Of a DNA stretch of 64,000 nt, positions 51,744-59,074 are shown in pieces. How positions within the stretch are numbered: position 1 is the stretch's first letter; the number at the start of each line of letters is the position of its first letter. The position numbers and the translations under genes were made by a program. The stretch comes from Deinococcus sonorensis KR-87 (lineage in GTDB: Bacteria > Deinococcota > Deinococci > Deinococcales > Deinococcaceae): positions 62,001 to 126,000 of the forward strand of contig NZ_CP158300.1 of assembly GCF_040256395.1 (NCBI RefSeq), written 5' to 3'. The notes under the pieces are model-generated. The model searched no databases, had not been told where the DNA came from, and saw only the letters and a list, made by a program, of their open reading frames with translations.

Positions 51744-52535
51744 GTGGCAAACGACACCGACACTGCGCTCTTAGACAGCTTCAAACACACTCTCGTCTCA
51801 CTACTGCTCCAGCAGAACGGTCAGACTCTCGCGGGCATTCTGGTGGACAGTACGTTCACGTTTGAAACCGACGGCAACAACCACGAACAGATCATCGTGA
51901 TCGAAGTGCCGGTCGCCTACTTCAGCTACTTCGGCGACGGACCTGATTTTCCGTTTGCTGCGACAACACGGGACGCGTTGGGAGAAATCGCCTTCGGCCA
52001 TTTGACGGATTGGAATGGCGCCTTCTACCGGCCTGGTGTCCTGTTCAGGGTCCAGCTCGAGACGCCTGATCCTGCCTGGCAGGAGAAGGTCAAGGCCGTC
52101 CTTGCTGAGGGCGGTGTGACGAATCAGGCATTCGTGACTGATCTGATGTTCTCGCGCGCCACTCCAAAACGAGAAGTCATCACCTACAACGAGCTGAAGT
52201 TTGCCAGCCGGACTGAGGTGCGCATCGCGCAGGAGCTTGAGCGGAGAGGTGTGTTGTTCTTCCCCCTGGCGATCGCCGTGAAGGCGAAAACGGGCATACT
52301 CCACGAGGATCACCGCGAGGTTGACTTCCTGGTCTGCCAGAACGGTGTGTTCGGGATCCTGGAGATTTCAGGTCCCGCGCACACCGGGCGGTACGAGAAA
52401 GATGCCGAGAAGGCGAATTGGTTTAGAGAGGAAGGCATCCTGTGCGTTCAGCATTACACTGCTGAGAACGCCTGGGATAACACGACAGCGGTTATCGACA
52501 ACTTCCTCGGGATCCTCGCTCAACACAAGCGGTGA
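51744..52535 (+). CDS. PD-(D/E)xK nuclease-like protein, 263 aa
   Basis: The C-terminal half reads ELKFASRTEVRIAQELERRG (a conserved start of many restriction-fold domains), then HREVDFLVCQNGVFGILEIS, an Asp followed by Glu-Ile-Ser/Gly in place of the usual E-x-K, with the next helix DAEKANWFREEGILCVQHYT. This layout fits TnsA/DUF-type nucleases, though the catalytic Lys is not clear. The N-terminal half (~1-140) is a beta-rich domain of unknown role. Start GTG 51744 is tentative (TTG 51732 also open). Possibly a defence or mobile-element nuclease. Confidence 0.55.
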   Translation: MANDTDTALLDSFKHTLVSLLLQQNGQTLAGILVDSTFTFETDGNNHEQIIVIEVPVAYFSYFGDGPDFPFAATTRDALGEIAFGHLTDWNGAFYRPGVLFRVQLETPDPAWQEKVKAVLAEGGVTNQAFVTDLMFSRATPKREVITYNELKFASRTEVRIAQELERRGVLFFPLAIAVKAKTGILHEDHREVDFLVCQNGVFGILEISGPAHTGRYEKDAEKANWFREEGILCVQHYTAENAWDNTTAVIDNFLGILAQHKR

Positions 52536-52573
52536 TTTGCAAAGCCATCGCGGCGCGACACTAGACTGCCGGC

Positions 52574-52777
52574 ATGACGCTCTGGCATATCGAGACAACA
52601 GTTGAGGACGGTCCCCCCTGCGGTGACTGCGGCGGGCCAACGAAGATTCTGCGCGAGCCGAGGCAGCCCGATCAGCACTGCTGCATGTCTATGAGCCTGC
52701 CACCCTGCCGGGGAACCGAAGGCAACGAGGAGTTGCGCGCAAAAATCATTCGGCTCAGCGGTCTACTAGGTCGCTAG
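52574..52777 (+). CDS. Small zinc-finger-like protein, 67 aa
   Basis: Begins MTLWHIETTVEDGPPCGDCG, with the Cys pattern CGDCG...HCCMSM...PPCRG, sufficient for one zinc site, then a basic helical tail. TAGACT lies 6 nt before ATG 52574, the leaderless promoter seen in other genes here. Function unknown. Confidence 0.55.
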   Translation: MTLWHIETTVEDGPPCGDCGGPTKILREPRQPDQHCCMSMSLPPCRGTEGNEELRAKIIRLSGLLGR

Positions 52778-52841
52778 TCGATCCCTAATGCTGACCGGGT
52801 GCGCTGCTGCCGACGATGCGCTTCTGGTCCGCCCGGTGTGC

Positions 52842-53012
52842 TTACTCCCGTAGCTTCTCGGCACATCTCTCTTCTCTGACAACCTGTTGTGCCTGCCCGA
52901 TGAGGCAGTTCTCTGCTGTGGTCAGGCTGAGCGCCTTTGCGACGCGCTTCAGCGTGTACTCCGCCCGCTCCTGTAGGACGGTTTCCGTGTCCGAGTACTG
53001 CCAGCGGGTCAC
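52842..53012 (-). CDS. Small hypothetical protein, 56 aa
   Basis: From GTG 53012, preceded by GAGAGG at 6 nt, the protein reads VTRWQYSDTETVLQERAEYT and ends EERCAEKLRE; a charged helical protein. It is downstream of two other small minus-strand genes and may be the last member of that group. No family recognised. Confidence 0.45.
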   Translation of the reverse strand: MTRWQYSDTETVLQERAEYTLKRVAKALSLTTAENCLIGQAQQVVREERCAEKLRE

Positions 53013-53067
53013 GCGGGACCTCTCAGGTTCATAGCATAACTGCAAGCGCGACGCTGTGCGGGACGTA

Positions 53068-53475
53068 TCACTGTTGCCCGGCGAGCGCCTCGGCCACGCC
53101 TGGCGCAAGTTCGAAGACGTGTCGGCCGAGGACACCTCCGCCGGACCAACCGCTGATCAACATGAGCTCCCCGTCCACCAACCGGAGGTCCAGGTACCCG
53201 CCGAAACGGTTGTGCGCCTCGATCAGAGACTGGCCGTAGTTCGGGCCCTCAACCCTCCATCCGCTCGGTTCTGCGGCCCGCTGCATCGCTTCTGCCAGCA
53301 TCGCCCAGCGCTCAGCCCGACCATCAGGCGAGGAGAGCAGGCGCATCTCCAGTTCCAGCTCCGCCGTGAGTGCCGTGGTGATGGCCGTGCGAGCGCGGCG
53401 CTCCACACGCGGGAGGTCTTCCACAGCAAGGTCAACCTCGGTCGGCTGACGGTACCGGCGTGTGCGTATGGTCAT
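53068..53475 (-). CDS. Hypothetical protein, 135 aa
   Basis: N-terminal basic segment (TIRTRRYRQPTEVDLAVEDL), then a long helix (ALTAELELEMRLLSS) and a beta-rich C-terminal part (YLDLRLVDGELMLISGWSGG). No family recognised; soluble. ATG 53475 shares ATGA with the stop of the upstream gene, so the two are co-translated. Confidence 0.5.
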   Translation of the reverse strand: MTIRTRRYRQPTEVDLAVEDLPRVERRARTAITTALTAELELEMRLLSSPDGRAERWAMLAEAMQRAAEPSGWRVEGPNYGQSLIEAHNRFGGYLDLRLVDGELMLISGWSGGGVLGRHVFELAPGVAEALAGQQ

Positions 53476-53735
53476 ACGTCCTCCCGCGGAACGCCGACCC
53501 AAGTACCATGCACGCTATTCGCTCGGGCCGCCAGCGTGAACCGCTGGCCTGACAGCATCCAGCTGAGGCGCTCGCCGAACAGCATCACGGTCGGTACCGC
53601 CCGCGCCCGGAGCTCATCGTCGGCGGCCATCAGCATCTTGCCGTGCAGATCGAGCAGCGCACGTGAGGTAACAGCGCAGTTCAGCCGGTGGCGCAGGCTG
53701 GCCGCAATGCGCTGGGCCTGGTTGCAGCGCTTCAT
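53472..53735 (-). CDS. Hypothetical protein, 87 aa
   Basis: Begins MKRCNQAQRIAASLRHRLNC; basic helical N-terminus, then MLMAADDELRARAVPTVMLF. ATG 53735 overlaps the end of a possible 42-aa ORF (53732-53860) by 4 nt, and its own stop overlaps the next start by 4 nt. Function unknown. Confidence 0.5.
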   Translation of the reverse strand: MKRCNQAQRIAASLRHRLNCAVTSRALLDLHGKMLMAADDELRARAVPTVMLFGERLSWMLSGQRFTLAARANSVHGTWVGVPREDV

Positions 53736-53860
53736 GCTGCCTCACACAGGCCCTGTTGAAGCTCGGCGGCAAATTCCTCGAGGCGCAGCCAGACGTGCGC
53801 GCGCCAGGGCCGGAGCGGGCAGACCCACCAGGCCGAGCGGCTCCAGCGGTGCGCAATCAT
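53732..53860 (-). CDS. Possible tiny ORF, 42 aa
   Basis: Reads MIAHRWSRSAWWVCPLRPW and ends LEEFAAELQQGLCEAA, overlapping the next ATG by 4 nt, which is the main evidence for it. Trp/Arg-rich; no ribosome site is visible. Confidence 0.3.
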   Translation of the reverse strand: MIAHRWSRSAWWVCPLRPWRAHVWLRLEEFAAELQQGLCEAA

Positions 53861-53907
53861 CTGCAGCGTGCCTGGGGCGGCATCGCGGATGGCCTGTTCT
53901 GTTCACG

Positions 53908-54151
53908 ATTGAATCATGACAAGAGAATACATCTGACACGTACCGTAGAGCTTGACCTCCCAGTGCACGTTCAGCGATGGGTACACGAGATATGGGTTGT
54001 TTCCCCCACCGGCGTGCCGCTGACCACGGCGCGGGGTGACCGAGGCTGGTCAGTAGGTGCGCCAGTTGCAACTCACCCCGTTTTCGTTTTTGCCTTGAGT
54101 TCATCATCTGACGCCTTTCTCGCAGGTGCGACCGTGGAGGTGTCAAGCTGA
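53908..54151 (+). CDS. Doubtful ORF before the pPIWI-RE operon, ~80 aa
   Basis: The frame reads HDKRIHLTRTVELDLPVHVQ, then WVHEIWVVSPTGVPL and VATHPVFVFALSSSSDAFLA, with coding-like composition, but no proper start or ribosome site (a TTG near 53908 is the best). It ends inside a palindrome of the regulatory region. Could be a gene remnant. Confidence 0.25.
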
Positions 54152-54229
54152 CACCCCTCATCGCGTATACCTTTCTTTTACACCTGAAGCGTCAAAACAT
54201 TTGACACGCAAGACGTAAGTGTTTACGCT
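54139..54229 (+). promoter_or_regulatory. Promoter and paired palindromes of the pPIWI-RE operon
   Basis: GGTGTCAAGCTGACACC (54139-54155, 7-bp arms) and GTCAAAACATTTGAC (54191-54205, 6-bp arms) lie upstream. The second overlaps the -35 TTGACA (54201-54206). A 17-nt spacer leads to TACGCT (54224-54229), 6 nt before GTG 54236: a leaderless, probably repressed promoter. Confidence 0.55.
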
Positions 54230-54235
54230 GGCGGT

Positions 54236-55639
54236 GTGCCTCTGCCTCCGGATCTGCCCAGCTGGCGCTCGACCCTGTCCGCCGCCCTGACCCGCGCTGA
54301 GGCGCTGGCCGCCGAACACCGCCTGCACATGCCGACCGAACGCCTTGCCCGCGACTGGCGCGCCGCCGACCTGCTCACCAAAGACGGACGGCAGTTCACC
54401 GGCCGTAACATCCTCGAACTGCTGCGCATCCGCCAGCTGCGCGAACAGGACCTACCGCTGCCGCTGATCCAGCAGGACCTGAAAACGAAAACCGACGAGG
54501 CCCTCTGGGACGCCCTGACCGGCGAAGCGCACTCCGCCCCCCCGCTGGCGGGCAGCGAAGCGTTCATCGACGAAACTGCCCGGCTGCTCGCCGCCGGGCT
54601 GCTGCGGCAGTTCAAGAACACCCAGAACGGATTGATCGTCGGCATCATCAGTGAGCTGCCGCGCGAACTCCGCCAGGCGCAAACCTGGCTGGCCCGGCTG
54701 GCCCTGCGCGCCGGCGAGGAAGACCGCTTCGCCGCGGTGCACCCGCTGATCCACATGTGCACCCGCCCGATGGGCGAGTGGGCCCCCGCACCGCTCGCCC
54801 ATCACCCTGCGTACCGCGACCTGGTGCTCGTCGACCCGGACTACCTCGTCCCGACCGAGGAGTGCGACGCGCTCGCCGCCCAGGGCGGCCGGGTCGACGA
54901 CCTGATCGAATCGAGGCTCCACCGCGCGCTGATGGACGCGCTGAGCACCCTGCCGGGCGACGAGCAGGCGGGGGCATACACCCTGATCCGGCGTTTCATC
55001 GCCGAGCAGCCGCTCGCCACCGCCGAGGAACTGCGGACACTGCTGCTCGACCCGCACCTGAACGCCCCGCTGAAAAGCCTGATCCACCAGTGCTACGAGC
55101 CGGTGCACCCCAGCGAACGCCGCGGGCCGCTGGTGGTCCGCTGCGCCTACTGCCGCGGGCCGATGCATCCGGATGGCCGCTGCCGCCTGGCGAGCTGCCG
55201 CGCCGCGCACCGCATCCCGAAGGCCGGCCCGGGCGTGCCGGCCGACACCGCCCGCGTCGCCCGGCCGGAACTGCTGCGCTACTGGGCTGACCCGGCCCTC
55301 GAGGAACTGCGCGTCTACCGTGAACTCACCGATTCCGGGCTGCGGGACGTGACGCTCTACCCGCACCTGGACCGCTGCGACGTCTCGGTCGGCGAGCACA
55401 CCGGCGTGGACGTCAAAGACCACGCCAACCCCGCCCGGCTGGCCAAGACCCTGAGTGACAGCATCGGCGGGCTGAGCCACTACCGCCGGCGGATCCTGGC
55501 GGTGGCCGACCGCCGAGCCCGCGAGGACCAGTACATCGACCGGCTGGTGGAGAACCTCAGCGCCTCCACCCGCAGAACGCTGACGGTGCTCAGCGTCACC
55601 GACACCATTGCGCTCATCAAGGGAGCCCCGAATGCCTGA
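54236..55639 (+). CDS. pPIWI-RE module restriction-fold nuclease
   Basis: A 467-residue protein, first gene of a three-gene pPIWI-RE island. The N-terminal ~290 residues are helical (LARDWRAADLLTKDGRQFTG; an HLNAPLKSLIHQCYEP segment). A zinc knuckle CAYCRGPMHPDGRCRLASC (~302-320) follows, then the nuclease domain with LYPHLDRCDVSVG and GVDVKDHANP (~375-398), the Asp and Asp-x-Lys of PD-(D/E)xK enzymes. In the predicted system this enzyme cuts invader DNA or RNA-DNA targets found by the PIWI protein. GTG 54236 is set by the leaderless promoter. Its stop overlaps the helicase start by 8 nt. Confidence 0.75.
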   Translation: MPLPPDLPSWRSTLSAALTRAEALAAEHRLHMPTERLARDWRAADLLTKDGRQFTGRNILELLRIRQLREQDLPLPLIQQDLKTKTDEALWDALTGEAHSAPPLAGSEAFIDETARLLAAGLLRQFKNTQNGLIVGIISELPRELRQAQTWLARLALRAGEEDRFAAVHPLIHMCTRPMGEWAPAPLAHHPAYRDLVLVDPDYLVPTEECDALAAQGGRVDDLIESRLHRALMDALSTLPGDEQAGAYTLIRRFIAEQPLATAEELRTLLLDPHLNAPLKSLIHQCYEPVHPSERRGPLVVRCAYCRGPMHPDGRCRLASCRAAHRIPKAGPGVPADTARVARPELLRYWADPALEELRVYRELTDSGLRDVTLYPHLDRCDVSVGEHTGVDVKDHANPARLAKTLSDSIGGLSHYRRRILAVADRRAREDQYIDRLVENLSASTRRTLTVLSVTDTIALIKGAPNA

Positions 55640-58600
55640 GCCGCGCCGCACCGCCCGTCCGACCGCGGTTCAGACCCATCGCAGAACCACGCAGGCCGCA
55701 TCCTCCACCTCCGGGTTCTTCACCGGCTGGAACGGACAGGAACGCGTCCAGTGGGCCTGCACCCTGCTTGAGCAGCTCGGCGAGACCACCCTCGAAACGC
55801 TGCCGCTGCTGCTGTCCGGCATGCGCGTCACCGAACGCACCGTCCAGGCCCAGGGGCACGAGACCGCCTTGCGCAACCTCCGGCGCCGGACCGGGCACCT
55901 GCTCACCCCGCGCGCGGTGCGGGTGGCCGTCAAGGCGTTCCTGCGGGCAGTGGACAACGGCACCGCCGAGGCGTCGTTCCGCATCCATCCCGGCGATCTG
56001 AGCTTCACCCGCATTCCCGGGCACGAAGCGCGGATCGAAGAAGCCAGGACCATGCTGCACGCCCCGCCCGACCGCCCGCGCCAGAGTCTCAGTGTCGCCC
56101 CGCTCGGGGACCTGACCGCCCGGCTTCGGCACCGCACCGACCCTATCGACATTCCCCTTCGCCTGACGGACCTAGATCTGGAGCTGCCAAAGCAGCACGA
56201 CCTGGAACGCACACCCACCCGGAATCTCACCGTCACCGTGGCGGAACTCGAAGCCACCGCCGACCGGCTCGACCTGCTCGACCAGGCGCCCGAGGCCACC
56301 TGGGACCGTGAGCACTGGCGGTCGCGCCTCGACAAGGTGATCAGCCTGCAGCGCGTGACGCCCGGCGGCCTCGCGCATACCGACACGCTCGATCTCACCG
56401 GATTGCAGCACCTGATCGGCCTGCCCGGCGCCGGCAAGACCACCCTGATCACCCTGCTGTGCGCCACCCTCGCGGCGCGGGGCCAGCGGGTGTCGGTGTT
56501 CTTCACCAGCATCGAAGTCGCCCGCGAGTACCTCGACCGGCTGCGCAACTACAACGTCGGCGCAGCGATGCTCGTCGGGCGCAGCGAAAGCACCCACCGC
56601 AAGCACGGCGAACGCCTCGCCGAGCTGATTGCCGCCGAAGGCAATGGCGGCTTCGGCCACACCATGGGCGCGGCGGACCTCTTCGCGCAGACCTGCCCGC
56701 TGCCGGCGTTCGCCGTGAACGAAAACGACGCCTGGGCCCGCTGGGCCCCGGAGGACGCCCCGCCGTGCGAGCACATCTACCGCCAGACCGAAAAGGGCAA
56801 CACGGTCCAGCACCTGTGCCCGGTGTGGAGCCGCTGCGGGCGCATGAAAAACCACCGCGAGCTGGTCACCGCCAGCGTCTGGCTCGGCCACGTGCGCAGC
56901 GCCGACACGCCCGTCCCGGCACACACCACGCCCGAGCGGCTGCAGTACTTCGAGCTGATCGCCCGCACCTTCGACCTGGTGATCTTCGATGAGGTCGACG
57001 AGACGCAGAAGAAGCTCGACGAGCTCGGCGCGAACAGCCTGAAGCTCGGCGGCAGCCCCGACAGCATCCACGCCGAAGCGCAGAAGGTGACCACCCGCGC
57101 CTTGAACGGCAATCCGGCCGTCACCGACCGCCGGATGTACACCCACGCGCACGCCGCGAACAACTTCGAACGCCACCTGATCCGGCTGCACGAGGAGATC
57201 AGCACCTTCGAAGACCGCCACCAGGAAGACCTCAGCCTGGCGCTCGAGAACCGGCTGCTGACCACCAACTTCCTGATCCGCGTGGCGCTCAAGCACTTCA
57301 AGATCCACGCCAGCAGCGACCGCCGCAGCGGCATCTACGCCTTCTTCGACGGCGCGCTGTACGCCGCATACAACCCGGACCGGCCCCCGCCCTGCCCGGC
57401 GGTCGAAGACGCGCTGGGCCTCACGCGTGAGGAACTCCAGCAACGCTGGACCGCCCTGGTCGGCGCCCTGGGGCTGTACTGGACGCAGATGCAGCGCACC
57501 GACGACATCGAAGACGAGATGGACGCGGTCGCCGTGCAGTTCGCCCTGCTGCTCGCCCCGGAGCACCAGGCAGTGCTCGCCCCGATCGCCCGGCTGGCCG
57601 TCGCGGTCGGCTTCTCCATCGCTGCGTACCAGGAGCTGGTGCGGGCCACCCGCGCGCTCGCCGGGCACGACATCCTCCAGCAGGCGGTGCGCGCCAAGGC
57701 CAGTGCGGACCTCGACCTGATGGTCCCGCGGAACCTGCTCGGCACCTTCAGCAGCGTGCTGTACCGCCGCAAGGCCGAGGGCATCGGCTTCGACATCGAG
57801 TACCTGGTGCTCGACAGCACCCCAAGGATGCTGCTGCAGCGCCTGCACGAGGAAGGCACGAACGTGCTGCTGACGAGCGCCACCTCCTGGCTGCCGGACG
57901 CCTCGGCCTACCACGTGAACGTCCCGCCGAGTTACGTGCTGCGCCCGAAAGCGCAGGACAACACCCGCATCACCCTGAAATTCCGGCCGGTCACCGACCC
58001 GCAGCGAAACGAACCGGTGCGCATCAGCGGCACCGGCGTGCACATGAACGCCAACCTCCGGACGGTCGTGCGGGACCTCGCCCGGCCCGACCAGGGCGGC
58101 GGCCTGAGCAAACTCGAGCTGTCCATCCGCGCCAGCCGCACCGCGAACGGCCGCACCCGCAAGGCGGCTTTGATCGTCAACTCGTACGATCAGGTCACCG
58201 AAGTGATCCGCGAGATCGCCCGGGTCAACCCGAAGCTCGCCGAGCGCGCCCGTGGGGTGCAGCGCGCCAAACCGGACGCCGCTCCGCCCGGCGAGCGCTA
58301 CGTGCTGCGCGGGCAGGTCGAAAGCCTCGGGCATCAGGACGACGTGGACGTGATCGTCTTCCCGGTCACCGCCCTGGGCCGCGGGGTGAACATCGTCTTC
58401 CACACCGACGACAAGGACGATACGGACAATGGCGTGGCCGCGATCGGCACGCTGTACTTCCTGATCCGCCCGCACCCGGTGGTCGGGGACCTGACCCTGA
58501 TGCTCTCGCGCATCGCCCGCGACACCGAAGCGTTCGACCAGAGCAGCGCCGCCGGGCAGACGCTCGAAGCGCTCAGCGCCGCCCAGCGCCGCGCCCGGGG

Positions 58601-59018
58601 TGAGTTGTTCGGCAGCGTCATGCGCCTGCTGGCCCGGCCGATGAGCGCCAGCATGCTGCCGTCGGAGTTTGTGCGGCCGTTCGCGGCGAACCTGCTGATC
58701 CCGGTGGTGCAGACGATCGGCCGCGCCATCCGCCGCAGCCAGCCGGCTGAAGTGCACTTCGTCGACGCCGCCTGGGCGCCGAAAAGTGCCGCGGGGCAGA
58801 CGGACGATGAGCGCAGCAGCGTGCTCGTCGGCATGCAACACCTGCTGCGCTCGCTGGTCGGTTCGACCGACCCGGGCCAGCGGGACATCTTCCAGGCGCT
58901 GTACGGCCCGTTCGCCGACGCGTTCGCGGACATCGACGGCCTCGGACCCGGCGGGGGCCTCGCCCCCGAGGACGACGAAGACGACCGCTACCTCAGCGGG
59001 TTCGACGACGAAGGCTGA
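55632..59018 (+). CDS. DinG-type SF2 helicase of the pPIWI-RE module
   Basis: A 1128-residue helicase. After a ~250-residue N-terminal domain comes Walker A LIGLPGAGKTTLI (~262), a Cys set that would fit the Fe-S domain of DinG/XPD helicases (QTCPLPAF; PPCEHIY; HLCPVWSRCGRM, ~345-405), then DEVD in LVIFDEVDETQ (~451). Later motifs are VLLTSATSWLPD, the GRGVN segment in TALGRGVNIVF, and motif VI VQTIGRAIRRSQ (~1025). It should unwind DNA or R-loops for the PIWI protein and the nuclease. ATG 55632 has AAGGGAG 7 nt upstream. The acidic tail (DDEDDRYLSGFDDEG) may bind partners. Confidence 0.8.
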   Translation: MPEPRRTARPTAVQTHRRTTQAASSTSGFFTGWNGQERVQWACTLLEQLGETTLETLPLLLSGMRVTERTVQAQGHETALRNLRRRTGHLLTPRAVRVAVKAFLRAVDNGTAEASFRIHPGDLSFTRIPGHEARIEEARTMLHAPPDRPRQSLSVAPLGDLTARLRHRTDPIDIPLRLTDLDLELPKQHDLERTPTRNLTVTVAELEATADRLDLLDQAPEATWDREHWRSRLDKVISLQRVTPGGLAHTDTLDLTGLQHLIGLPGAGKTTLITLLCATLAARGQRVSVFFTSIEVAREYLDRLRNYNVGAAMLVGRSESTHRKHGERLAELIAAEGNGGFGHTMGAADLFAQTCPLPAFAVNENDAWARWAPEDAPPCEHIYRQTEKGNTVQHLCPVWSRCGRMKNHRELVTASVWLGHVRSADTPVPAHTTPERLQYFELIARTFDLVIFDEVDETQKKLDELGANSLKLGGSPDSIHAEAQKVTTRALNGNPAVTDRRMYTHAHAANNFERHLIRLHEEISTFEDRHQEDLSLALENRLLTTNFLIRVALKHFKIHASSDRRSGIYAFFDGALYAAYNPDRPPPCPAVEDALGLTREELQQRWTALVGALGLYWTQMQRTDDIEDEMDAVAVQFALLLAPEHQAVLAPIARLAVAVGFSIAAYQELVRATRALAGHDILQQAVRAKASADLDLMVPRNLLGTFSSVLYRRKAEGIGFDIEYLVLDSTPRMLLQRLHEEGTNVLLTSATSWLPDASAYHVNVPPSYVLRPKAQDNTRITLKFRPVTDPQRNEPVRISGTGVHMNANLRTVVRDLARPDQGGGLSKLELSIRASRTANGRTRKAALIVNSYDQVTEVIREIARVNPKLAERARGVQRAKPDAAPPGERYVLRGQVESLGHQDDVDVIVFPVTALGRGVNIVFHTDDKDDTDNGVAAIGTLYFLIRPHPVVGDLTLMLSRIARDTEAFDQSSAAGQTLEALSAAQRRARGELFGSVMRLLARPMSASMLPSEFVRPFAANLLIPVVQTIGRAIRRSQPAEVHFVDAAWAPKSAAGQTDDERSSVLVGMQHLLRSLVGSTDPGQRDIFQALYGPFADAFADIDGLGPGGGLAPEDDEDDRYLSGFDDEG

Positions 59019-59074
59019 ACCGCCCGCTGCCAGACGCCCCACCCACGCTCCCCTTCCCGCACCCTGGAGGCCCC

